From: Bacteroidia bacterium
GTDB lineage: Bacteria > Bacteroidota > Bacteroidia > Chitinophagales > BACL12
Direction of reading: 5' to 3'
NCBI GenBank assembly: GCA_030432405.1
Contig: JAUIHG010000012.1
Location: 1 to 34,341, forward strand
DNA: 34,341 nt
In this document: positions 7,628 through 15,028 of the stretch, piece by piece
Numbering within the stretch: the first letter of the stretch is position 1
How the letters are laid out: every line of letters begins with the position of its first letter
The notes under the pieces: generated by a model
Told to the model about the DNA's origin: nothing
What the model saw: the letters and a program-made list of their open reading frames with translations, nothing else
Database searches by the model: none
Made by a program: the position numbers and the translations under genes

Positions 7628-8900
7628 GGGGCGGAGGAGGCTTCGTCCTGGCCGGGCATTCGCCGGGACTCCCGGCGCTCGTAGCGGTTGATCAGCCGGT
7701 AGAAGCCCATGACACCAAGGCTGTACAGAACGGCGGTGATGTAGAAAATCGGCGCATAGCCCACGTCGGCCTCGCGCAGACGGCTGAATATGATGGCGCT
7801 GAAAAACCAGCTGCCCGACCAGACCGCCCCTGTCATCGCAGAAGTCATTTCCCGGTTGCGCTCACCCACGTAGTACATGGCCAGTTCCGAGGTCATGGGA
7901 TTGGCCATGTTCATCAGCGGCTGGCGCAGCATATACAATCCAACGGCCAGGCCTAGCGCCCATGCGGCTCCGGCAAAATAGGCCGTGGTGGCCAGGCCAA
8001 TCAGGGCCAGCACCGCGCCCGACTGGGTGGCCGTGATGGAGCCGCGGTAGCCGAAACGCGCTTTGAGCCGTGGGACAAACAAAACGGCTATGGACGCCAA
8101 TGCCGAGGTAACAGCGCCCATCAGGGAAAAAACGTCGTAGTCCACCCCGAATACGTTGAAGAAAAACAAGTTCATGAACTGGATGGTCAATCCAGCGCCT
8201 ACGGCGATCAGCACCGTGGGACCGAGTGCGGTGGCAATCAGGCCCAGATCCCCGCGGCGTACGCCCCCTTCTACCGGTACATAGGTGTCCTGACGCACGC
8301 GGGTCAGGAAAAAGAAGCTCAAAAAGCCCACGGCTGCAAAGCCCTGCAACAGCCTTTGCTCCGTGAAAAAGGCCGGGTCAATTCTGGTCAACCCAAAATT
8401 CAGCGCGCCGGCTGCAATCATGGCCACGCTCCAGGAGGCAAAACTCAGCGCCAGGGCTTCGGAATGCCGCTCTTCAGGGCAGTTGCGCAGCATATAGGGC
8501 ACCGCCACGGCTCGAACAGAAAAAAGGCTGCACCCCATAGGGCAAAAATGGGGTACAGGGCCATGTCCCATCCCTGCGATACGCCCGCCACCAGCAGAAA
8601 GGACAGGATGGGAAAGGCCGTGGCGCTGGCGTACAAAAAAGGGAGGATGCGGCTTTGCCGGATGAGCAATCCGGCGGGATAGGCCAACACCATGACGGTA
8701 AAATGCCGGCCTGTGAGGTAATTGCCGATCGCCGCGTCGGCATACCCGTTCTTGCTCATGTAAATGTTCAAAATGAGAAAGAAGGCGGCATTGCCCAGAT
8801 GCAGGCAGAACTCCGCCAGCGTGAAGGTCACGATGTGGCGGGGCAGGTGGCGGTATGAGGCAAAGGCCGAGAGCACGGGGGCGTAGGCTCCCTGCGGCAT
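7624..8900 (-). pseudogene. MFS transporter, split by a -1 frameshift
   Basis: Two overlapping minus-strand frames together make one major facilitator transporter of about 425 residues. The N-terminal half begins MPQGAYAPVL at 8900 and reads through several hydrophobic helices to AAFFLF. The C-terminal half continues SVRAVAVPYMLRNCPEERHSEALALSFASW and carries the remaining helices, ending in RRMPGQDEASSAP. The break is at a run of six T (minus strand) at 8520-8525; adding one T there joins the halves into a sensible MFS sequence, including the loop RNCPEERHSEAL. It starts 3 bases after the miaA stop and overlaps the phosphoesterase start, so it is the middle gene of that operon. It may be a real mutation, a homopolymer error, or slippage in the cell. 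The substrate is unknown. Confidence 0.75.
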
Positions 8901-8903
8901 GGC

Positions 8904-9998
8904 TCAGGAGCGCTGTTGGAAGGGCATTCCGGTATGCGCGGCAATATAGTCCAGCAGTTCAGGGACTGGGGAGTTGGCCACCAGCGGCTTGTCCACGGAC
9001 GGACGTGCATCCGGTCCCGGGGCCGTCCCGCGCGCCTGATCCACCAGACCGGAGCCCTCCTGTGCATGGTCCAGGGAAAAGGTCCGGTCGATCGGCTGCC
9101 GATTGAGCCAGGTGCCTTGCCGTTTGGCGTAGCGCCGGGTATTGCGCTGGATCAGCCGCAGGGCTTCCTCCAGGCCATAAGCCCCGTCAAAATGCGCAAA
9201 CAGCTCGCGGTACCCCACGGTGTCCAGGGGACTGAGCCGGCGGTAAGGCAGCAGGTTCCGCACTTCGTCCACCAGGCCTGCTTCGGCCATGGCCAGGACG
9301 CGTTGGTCGATGCGCCGGTAGAGGGCCGCGCGTTCGCGCGAAAGCGCAATCCGCAGGACGGCAAAAGGCCGATCCTTCCGCTGGCTGCCCCCGGCCAGAA
9401 AGGCGGAATAGGGCGTCCCGGCACTGAGCGTGACACCCAATGCCCGCAGCAGCCGGTGCGGGTTCTGGCGGTCCACTTGAGCGGGATAGTCCGGGTCGTG
9501 CTGGTCCAACAGGGCTTGCAGGGCGCCGAGGCCTTCCTGGTCATACAGGCCGCGCAGGTGTTGCACAACGTCCGGGTCCACGGCAGGGAAGTGGTCGAGG
9601 CCTTCCAGCAGAGCCTTGACGTAGAGCCCTGAGCCGCCGGCCACCACCACCATGCGCTGCTGTTGGTGCAGCGCTGTTATCCGCGCCAGGCCTTCGCGCT
9701 CGAAGCCTCCGGCGGAGAGCGGATTTTGGACCGAACGGTCCGCAATGAAATGGTGGGGCGCCGCCGTCAATTCTGCCGGCGAAGGCCGCGCCACACCGAT
9801 GCACATTTCCCGATAACACTGCCGGGCATCGGCGCTGATGATCTCGGCACCAAATGCCCGGGCCACGCCAATGGCCACAGCCGTCTTGCCCACAGCCGTC
9901 GGCCCTTCGATGGCCACCACCCAATGGGTAGTGGCGCCTGGCTTGGAGGACTTTTCCACCACGGGTGGAAGAAACGGCGCTTTGCGCGAAGGCGCCAA
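8904..9998 (-). CDS. miaA: tRNA dimethylallyltransferase
   Basis: Adds the isopentenyl group to A37 of tRNAs reading UNN codons. The P-loop is GPTAVGKT (about residues 32-39), followed by the family signatures SADARQCYREMCIGVARPS, GGSGLYVKALLEGL, DRQNPHRLLRALGV, DTVGYRELF and QRNTRRYAKRQGTWL. The start is uncertain: no ATG exists between the upstream stop and the P-loop; I use the TTG at 9998, but GTG at 9962 or 9920 would place the P-loop nearer the N-terminus as in most homologues. The C-terminal 45 residues (SGLVDQARGTAPGPDARPSVDK) look like a non-conserved extension. It heads an operon with the MFS transporter and the phosphoesterase and is divergent from the lipoprotein gene at 10099. 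Confidence 0.95.
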   Translation of the reverse strand: MAPSRKAPFLPPVVEKSSKPGATTHWVVAIEGPTAVGKTAVAIGVARAFGAEIISADARQCYREMCIGVARPSPAELTAAPHHFIADRSVQNPLSAGGFEREGLARITALHQQQRMVVVAGGSGLYVKALLEGLDHFPAVDPDVVQHLRGLYDQEGLGALQALLDQHDPDYPAQVDRQNPHRLLRALGVTLSAGTPYSAFLAGGSQRKDRPFAVLRIALSRERAALYRRIDQRVLAMAEAGLVDEVRNLLPYRRLSPLDTVGYRELFAHFDGAYGLEEALRLIQRNTRRYAKRQGTWLNRQPIDRTFSLDHAQEGSGLVDQARGTAPGPDARPSVDKPLVANSPVPELLDYIAAHTGMPFQQRS

Positions 9999-10098
9999 AC
10001 GGCAGGCCTATCCTCGCAGCATTCCAGGGCACCGGAGCACACAGAATGCCATGATGGTGCTGCGTGCACCAGCCCTGATCACCATAAAGCACCTCATT

Positions 10099-10737
10099 AT
10101 GTTCCGATTGATTGCCGTGGCCTCCGCATGCCTGCTGGCATTGAGTTCCTGCAGCGCAGACAAGCAACCCAAGGACCTGGCCACCCCCTTGATGCGCGAC
10201 CATTACCTGACCGCAGAAACTCCGCTGGACGCCAAGCTGGCCGACTGGGCGCTGGAAACTTATCGGGCAGAAACCCCCAACCTGGTCTCCATTCGGATGG
10301 TGCCCAACCGCCGGATGCGGATTCCCGGCCATACCGGGCCCGATTCCGTCGCCCAGGGATACCTGCAGTTTCTGCTGGACCGTGCCGGAGGGGATGGCGG
10401 AAGCGGGTACCAGCGCAACGTCTACATCCCCTGCTACAAGCAGCGTGACGGCAGCTTCCGGCTGGCGCGCTTTCCCAATCCGCACCCCGGGTCCGGGACC
10501 GGGTCCCCGGAATCGGGACCATGGATAACCGCAAACGTCAGCTGTATGGGGGTCAATTGCAGTGCTTGCGAACTTCGGAGCATTCCATGGGCCAGCATGC
10601 ACTGCGGCTGCGCGCGCATCGGCGATCCATCCGGTGGACCGAGTTATTGCAACATGAGCATCACGATGGGGCTGGGAACAGTGCTGGACAACATGACCGA
10701 AGCCATACCCGCCGATTACAGCTACATGCCGCTATAG
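10099..10737 (+). CDS. Cys-rich lipoprotein of unknown function
   Basis: The protein begins MFRLIAVASACLLALSSCS, a lipoprotein signal peptide with lipobox LSSC, so it should be exported and lipid-anchored. I start at the ATG at 10099 because the frame upstream overlaps miaA and does not encode a signal. The first mature half is alpha/beta-like without a recognised domain. The last 55 residues hold six cysteines in the pattern C-x4-C-x2-C, then C-x-C and a final C (SCMGVNCSACE, MHCGCAR, YCNMSI). Such clusters occur in small Bacteroidota secreted proteins and may form disulfides or bind metal; I do not recognise the family. Length is 212 residues. It is followed by a stem-loop and the TRIC gene. 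Confidence 0.75.
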   Translation: MFRLIAVASACLLALSSCSADKQPKDLATPLMRDHYLTAETPLDAKLADWALETYRAETPNLVSIRMVPNRRMRIPGHTGPDSVAQGYLQFLLDRAGGDGGSGYQRNVYIPCYKQRDGSFRLARFPNPHPGSGTGSPESGPWITANVSCMGVNCSACELRSIPWASMHCGCARIGDPSGGPSYCNMSITMGLGTVLDNMTEAIPADYSYMPL

Positions 10738-10778
10738 CGTGGTCCGGATAAGCGCATCTTGGGGCTACATGCAGGATT

Positions 10779-10814
10779 GCCGCCCGGGAACGCCACCTTT
10801 GCGTTCCCGGCGGC
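10779..10814. other. Strong stem-loop between lipoprotein and TRIC genes
   Basis: GCCGCCCGGGAACGC (10779-10793) and GCGTTCCCGGCGGC (10801-10814) pair with one bulged C around a 7-base loop. It lies 41 bases past the lipoprotein stop and 28 before the TRIC start. It lacks a T-run, so attenuation or mRNA stabilisation is as likely as termination. Confidence 0.5.
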
Positions 10815-10842
10815 TGTCCATCGCCACCGATGTGTCATCTCT

Positions 10843-11454
10843 ATGGACCTCGTCTACGCCCTTGACCTTGCCGGTACACTGGTTTTTGCCATCAGTGGTG
10901 CCGGCACTGCGGCCTCCAAACGCTTTGACGTGTTTGGCGCGCTGGTCATCGCTTTTGTCACGGCGGTGGGTGGCGGCACCTTGCGCGATGTGCTCATCGG
11001 CAGCCAACCCGTAGGCTGGATGAAGGACCCCAATTACTTATTGGTGATCGGGGCGGGGATGCTGATTTACATGATCTTCCGGGAACGCATCCTTCGCCTG
11101 CGGCGAACGCTTTTCCTGTTTGATACCGTGGGCATCGCCCTGTTTACCGTTCTGGGTATGGAAAAGACCTTGGACCAGGGCCTTTCCGGCGGCATTGCAC
11201 TGATGATGGGTATGGTATCGGCTGTATTTGGCGGTGTGGTGCGCGACACACTCTGCAATGTGGAACCGCTCATTTTTCGCGGTGAAGTCTACGCCACGGC
11301 ATGCCTGGCCGGCGGGTTGTGCTACCTGGGGTTGAACAGCATTCCGGAAGCCCAGACCTATGCACTGCTGGGCTCTGTGGTGTTGGTTTTTGCCTTGCGC
11401 ACGCTGGCCGTGCGCTTCCATTGGACCCTGCCCATCGTGCACGACCGGGCCTGA
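10843..11454 (+). CDS. TRIC/UPF0126 family cation channel
   Basis: Inner-membrane protein of two tandem UPF0126 (TRIC) repeats, expected to act as a trimeric K+/cation channel as in characterised bacterial homologues. Repeat one carries the hallmark VGGGTLRDVLIG and repeat two GGVVRDTLCN, each preceded by FDVFGALVIAF or FDTVGIALFTVLG. Seven hydrophobic segments fit 203 residues, the normal size. I start at the ATG at 10843 (MDLVYALDLAGTLVFAISGA), where homology begins, and not at the frame's first start 28 codons upstream. Residues R-L-R-R near the middle are encoded by an imperfect palindrome copy (11093-11107). No operon partner; it converges on cca. Confidence 0.92.
   Translation: MDLVYALDLAGTLVFAISGAGTAASKRFDVFGALVIAFVTAVGGGTLRDVLIGSQPVGWMKDPNYLLVIGAGMLIYMIFRERILRLRRTLFLFDTVGIALFTVLGMEKTLDQGLSGGIALMMGMVSAVFGGVVRDTLCNVEPLIFRGEVYATACLAGGLCYLGLNSIPEAQTYALLGSVVLVFALRTLAVRFHWTLPIVHDRA
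11093..11107. repeat. Palindrome variant TTCGCC-TGC-GGCGAA (in the TRIC gene)
   Basis: Both 6-base arms are intact with spacer TGC. It is read on the plus strand as L-R-L-R-R, a third reading frame for the family; it could be a chance member. Confidence 0.45.
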
Positions 11455-11519
11455 GCACCAGCTGCCATCGGAGCCATGGCCAAGCCTTCAGGCTGCGCGC
11501 GCAGCTACTGGTTAAGGCA

Positions 11520-13010
11520 TCAGGAGCTTTCCAGGCCTCTTTCCCGACCCAGTTTTTCCATAAAGGCCCAGGCCTCTTTGGGGTCGTTGCGGATCTCCCC
11601 GTCCAGGATGGCTTCCCGGATGGCATTTTTAATCTCGCCGATGATGGGGCCTGGCTTGAGCTGGAAATGGCGCATGATGTCTTCGCCGGAAACCGGCGGT
11701 TGCCAGTTCCGGATGCGGTCCATTTCTTCCACTTCCTGCAGCTTGCGGCGAACCACCTCGAAGTTGTCGAGGTAGCGTTTGACCTTCCGTTTGTTTTTGG
11801 ACGTGATGTCGGCCTCGCAAAGCAGCATCAGGGCATCGATGTCGTCGCCCGCTTCAAAGAGCAGACGCCGCATGGCCGAATCCGTGACTTCCTCCTTGGT
11901 CAGGGAAATGGGCCGCAAGTGCAGGAGGACCATTTTCTGCACAAAACGCATGGGGTCGCCAAGCGGCAGTTTCAGCCGCCGGAAAATGCGCGGCACCCAT
12001 TTGGCCCCCAGCACTTCATGGCCGTGAAAGGTCCAGCCCGCCTGCGGATGAAAGCGTTTGGTGGGCGGTTTGGCAATGTCGTGCAAGATGGCCGCCCAGC
12101 GCAACCAGAGGTCTTCGGTCGTTCGACACAGGTTGTCCAGCACCTGAAGGGTGTGGTAAAAGTTGTCCTTGTGCGCTTTGCCCCCGCGCCGCTCCACGCC
12201 TTTGAGGGCCACCATTTCCGGGAAAAACTGCTGCAATAAGCCCGTTTCATCCAGCAGCCGAAAACCGATGGAGGGCTTCGCGCAGGCGATGATTTTGTTC
12301 AGCTCATCGGTGATGCGTTCCTGGGAGATGATGTTCAGGCGTTTGGCCTGCCGGCCGATGGCTTCGAGGGTTTGTGCCGCTATGGCAAAATCCAGCTGAT
12401 TGGCAAAGCGCACGGCGCGCAGCATGCGCAGGGGGTCGTCGGAGAAGGTCTGGTCTGCTTCGCGCGGAGTGCGGATCAATCGGGCTTCGAGATCGGCCTG
12501 GCCATCAAAGGGGTCCACCAGCGTGCCGAAGCTGTCGGCGTTCAGCCGGATGGCCATGGCGTTGATGGTGAAATCGCGGCGCCACTGGTCGTCGGCAATG
12601 CTGCCGTCCTCGACTACCGGTTTGCGGGAGTTCCGGTTGTAGGACTCTTTGCGTGCACCCACAAATTCCAGTTCCAGATGTCCGAATCGGCCGGGCGCTT
12701 TTACCTGGGCGGTGCCAAAATTGCGGTACACGCTCAGGCGAGCGGGTTTGCCTTTGCCGCCGTTTTCGCGTTTGCCCAGTATCTCGGCTACGTGCTGTGC
12801 CCAGGCAATCCCGCTGCCCTCGCAAACAAAATCGAGGTCTTTTTTACCGGTCCGGCGCTGCATCAATTTGTCGCGCACCGCACCACCCACCAAAAAGCAC
12901 GGCACACCAAGGGCATCACCCGCCTGGCCAACCAGACGAAGCAGGGCCACTTCCTCATCGGAAAAGCGGTCCATTACGGGATGGGCAGGATCGGGGGACA
13001 TGGGGTGCAT
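11520..13010 (-). CDS. cca: CCA-adding/poly(A)-type tRNA nucleotidyltransferase with HD domain
   Basis: Class II nucleotidyltransferase that builds or repairs the 3' CCA of tRNA; this matters here because the tRNAs in this window do not encode CCA. The catalytic head has VGGAVRD (41-47), DLDFV with metal-binding aspartates (58-60) and RRDFTINAMA (144-153). The RNA-binding region contains DDPLRMLRAVRFANQL, and an HD domain follows (H310-D311 in LHDIAKPPTKRFH). I choose the ATG at 13010 because GAAGGA stands about 5 bases upstream, although a TTG at 13022 opens the frame. The gene begins 8 bases after the dapD stop, so the two form an operon. Length is 496 residues, usual for the Bacteroidota form. 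Confidence 0.95.
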   Translation of the reverse strand: MHPMSPDPAHPVMDRFSDEEVALLRLVGQAGDALGVPCFLVGGAVRDKLMQRRTGKKDLDFVCEGSGIAWAQHVAEILGKRENGGKGKPARLSVYRNFGTAQVKAPGRFGHLELEFVGARKESYNRNSRKPVVEDGSIADDQWRRDFTINAMAIRLNADSFGTLVDPFDGQADLEARLIRTPREADQTFSDDPLRMLRAVRFANQLDFAIAAQTLEAIGRQAKRLNIISQERITDELNKIIACAKPSIGFRLLDETGLLQQFFPEMVALKGVERRGGKAHKDNFYHTLQVLDNLCRTTEDLWLRWAAILHDIAKPPTKRFHPQAGWTFHGHEVLGAKWVPRIFRRLKLPLGDPMRFVQKMVLLHLRPISLTKEEVTDSAMRRLLFEAGDDIDALMLLCEADITSKNKRKVKRYLDNFEVVRRKLQEVEEMDRIRNWQPPVSGEDIMRHFQLKPGPIIGEIKNAIREAILDGEIRNDPKEAWAFMEKLGRERGLESS

Positions 13011-13018
13011 GCGGTCCT

Positions 13019-13879
13019 TCAAACGGCAACGGCATGGGTGCGCAGCACCTCGTTGAGCGACGTCTTTTTGTCTGTGGAGGCTTTGCGTTGCCCAATGATC
13101 AGCGCGCAGGGCACATGGTAGGTGCCTGCGGCAAAAGCCTTGGGCTGACTGCCGGGAATGACCACCGAACGTGGCGGTACATGCCCGCGGTGCTCCACCG
13201 GCTCGGGTCCGCTTACATCAATGATGCGTGTGGATTTGGTCAACACCACACCGGCTCCGAGCACGGCTTCACGGCCAATGTGTACGCCTTCCACCACAAT
13301 GCAGCGGGATCCGATGAAACAATCGTCTTCGACGATCACCGGTGCGGCCTGCAGCGGTTCCAGTACCCCCCCGATGCCCACGCCGCCGGAGAGGTGCACG
13401 TTTTTTCCAATTTGGGCACAGGTACCCACCGTGGCCCAGGTGTCCACCATAGTGCCATCGTCCACATAGGCCCCGATGTTCACATAGGAAGGCATCATCA
13501 CCACACCATTGCCCAAAAACGCGCCATGGCGCGCGATGGCATGCGGCACTACGCGCACGCCCTGTTCGGCATAGCCGGATTTGAGCGGAATCTTGTCGTG
13601 AAACTCAAATGGACCAATTTCCAGGGTGGCCATTTGGCGAATGGGAAAATAGAGCAGCACCGCCTGCTTGATCCATTGATGCACTGTCCATCCGCCATTT
13701 TGAGAGCGGTTTTGGTCCGTGTTTGGGTCTGCGTTTTCGCCGGCAGGCGGGGAAGCCACCCGTAGACGGCCGGCATCCAGGTCGGCCACAACGGATTCCA
13801 CCGCAGTCCTGGTGTCGCCGTCTTTCAATTTGGAACGATCGTTCCATGCCGTTTCGATCAAGTGTTTGCGTACGTCCAT
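13019..13879 (-). CDS. dapD: Tetrahydrodipicolinate N-succinyltransferase
   Basis: Left-handed beta-helix acyltransferase of the succinylase route to meso-diaminopimelate and lysine. The N-terminal helical part (MDVRKHLIETAWNDRSKL) is followed by HQWIKQAVLLYF and then hexapeptide-repeat coils: GAFLGNGVVMMPSYVNIGAYVDDGTMVDTWATVGTCAQIGKNVHLSGGVGIGG, with EDDCFIGSRCIVVEG and REAVLGAGVVLTKSTRIID. I start at the ATG at 13879, where homology begins. Compared with the family, where the segment after RVA is short, residues 43-63 (SPPAGENADPN then TDQNRSQNGG) look like an insertion of about 15 residues, and it carries a degenerate palindrome at 13736. The gene lies between a short-chain dehydrogenase and cca in one minus-strand operon. 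Confidence 0.95.
   Translation of the reverse strand: MDVRKHLIETAWNDRSKLKDGDTRTAVESVVADLDAGRLRVASPPAGENADPNTDQNRSQNGGWTVHQWIKQAVLLYFPIRQMATLEIGPFEFHDKIPLKSGYAEQGVRVVPHAIARHGAFLGNGVVMMPSYVNIGAYVDDGTMVDTWATVGTCAQIGKNVHLSGGVGIGGVLEPLQAAPVIVEDDCFIGSRCIVVEGVHIGREAVLGAGVVLTKSTRIIDVSGPEPVEHRGHVPPRSVVIPGSQPKAFAAGTYHVPCALIIGQRKASTDKKTSLNEVLRTHAVAV
13736..13755. repeat. Degenerate palindrome inside the dapD insertion
   Basis: TTTTCGCC-GGCA-GGCGGGGAA. The first arm is exact, the second has two extra G. Read on the minus strand as S-P-P-A-G-E-N, within the non-conserved insertion of DapD. Confidence 0.5.
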
Positions 13880-13928
13880 CGAGAGGGGAGGGGCTATGGC
13901 CAGAAGGCCATGGCGGGTGCAAAAATGG

Positions 13929-14756
13929 TCAGGCCTTTCGGCCAAAAGGACTGTCGGGTTCTTTGGCCATGTGGCGGTAAACCATACCGTCCATCCAGCC
14001 GGGCAGCCATTTGTTCAAAAAAACGGTCAGTTTTCCCTGGCGCGTCAAAACGAGCGTCCGTTGCCGTTTCTCCATGGCGCGTACGGTGTGTTCGGCCACT
14101 TCGGTGGCCGTCATCATCTTTTCCTCGGCCCGAGGGGATTGGCCCTGGGCGCTGCCGTCGGCGGTCAGGGAAGCCTGCCGGATGGCCGTATTGGTGAAAC
14201 CCGGACAAACCACCAACACGTGCAGGCCATCGTGCAGGTGCTCGGTGCGCAGGGCTTCCAGAAAACCCTGCATGGCAAATTTGCTGGCCGAGTAGCCCGT
14301 CCGGGCAGGCAACCCCCGATAACCCGCGATGGAGCTGATGCCCACCACATGGCCGCCGCGTTCCAGGATGCTGGGCAGGGCGTATTTGGTGCAATACACG
14401 CTGCCCCAGAAATTGGTTTCCATCAATTGCCGGATCACCTCCAGATCGGCGTCCCGGAACAACGCCCGCATGCTGATGCCGGCGTTGTTGATCACCGCAT
14501 CAAGGCTTCCAAAGCGGTCCAGCCCCGCCTGCACCAGGGCGCGGCAATCCGCCTCGCGGCTCACATCGGTGGCCACGCATATGCAACGCGCGGCACCGCC
14601 GTTGGGGAGGGCATCGGCCACCGCCTGCAATTTGGCGCTGTTGCGCGCGCCGAGGACCAGTTGCGCACCCTTACGGGCCAACACCTCCGCCAGGGCGGCA
14701 CCGATGCCGGAACTGGCACCGGTGATCAAAACGGTTTTGGTGTTCCAGGAGCTCAT
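13929..14756 (-). CDS. Short-chain dehydrogenase/reductase
   Basis: Classical SDR of 275 residues with NAD(P)-binding TGASSGIG (12-19), NNAG (90-93), a catalytic serine at 141-142 (ISSIAG) and YSASK (Y155, K159). The arginine after the first strand (GARN) suggests preference for NADPH. The C-terminal part after CPGFTNTAI is typical of the DHRS7-like subgroup and ends in a hydrophobic, basic stretch (FLNKWLPGWMDGMVYRHMAKEPDSPFGRKA) that could associate with membranes. The substrate is unknown. It is the first gene of the run SDR, dapD, cca; the dapD start is 49 bases beyond its stop. No functional link to lysine biosynthesis is known to me. Confidence 0.9.
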   Translation of the reverse strand: MSSWNTKTVLITGASSGIGAALAEVLARKGAQLVLGARNSAKLQAVADALPNGGAARCICVATDVSREADCRALVQAGLDRFGSLDAVINNAGISMRALFRDADLEVIRQLMETNFWGSVYCTKYALPSILERGGHVVGISSIAGYRGLPARTGYSASKFAMQGFLEALRTEHLHDGLHVLVVCPGFTNTAIRQASLTADGSAQGQSPRAEEKMMTATEVAEHTVRAMEKRQRTLVLTRQGKLTVFLNKWLPGWMDGMVYRHMAKEPDSPFGRKA

Positions 14757-15028
14757 GAAGCGGTTGGACTGGAGTGCTCAAGGCGTTTGCACCGAAGGCA
14801 AGCGCAAGCCAGGATGCCGGCTTTGCCGGCGAATCCGCAAAGTTCGGACATGCTGCGCAGCTGCCGGCCCGCTGGCTGGAAGAGACAGCTGCGTGTCAAT
14901 CCTGTGGACAACCCGGGCCATGCAGGCCCTTCCGCCCGGGGCCTTCGCGTAACTTCACCAGGCCGGTTTTTGTTTTCCAGAACCACTTGGGAACGCTGTA
15001 TCTCCTCCTCTTGAGCTCCACCACTTCC

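Noticed and set aside
8512-8530. Programmed -1 frameshift in the MFS gene
   Set aside because: In the zero frame the bases read GCC TTT TTT CTG, which is not a canonical X-XXY-YYZ slippery heptamer, and no strong downstream pseudoknot is evident. A lost T is simpler.
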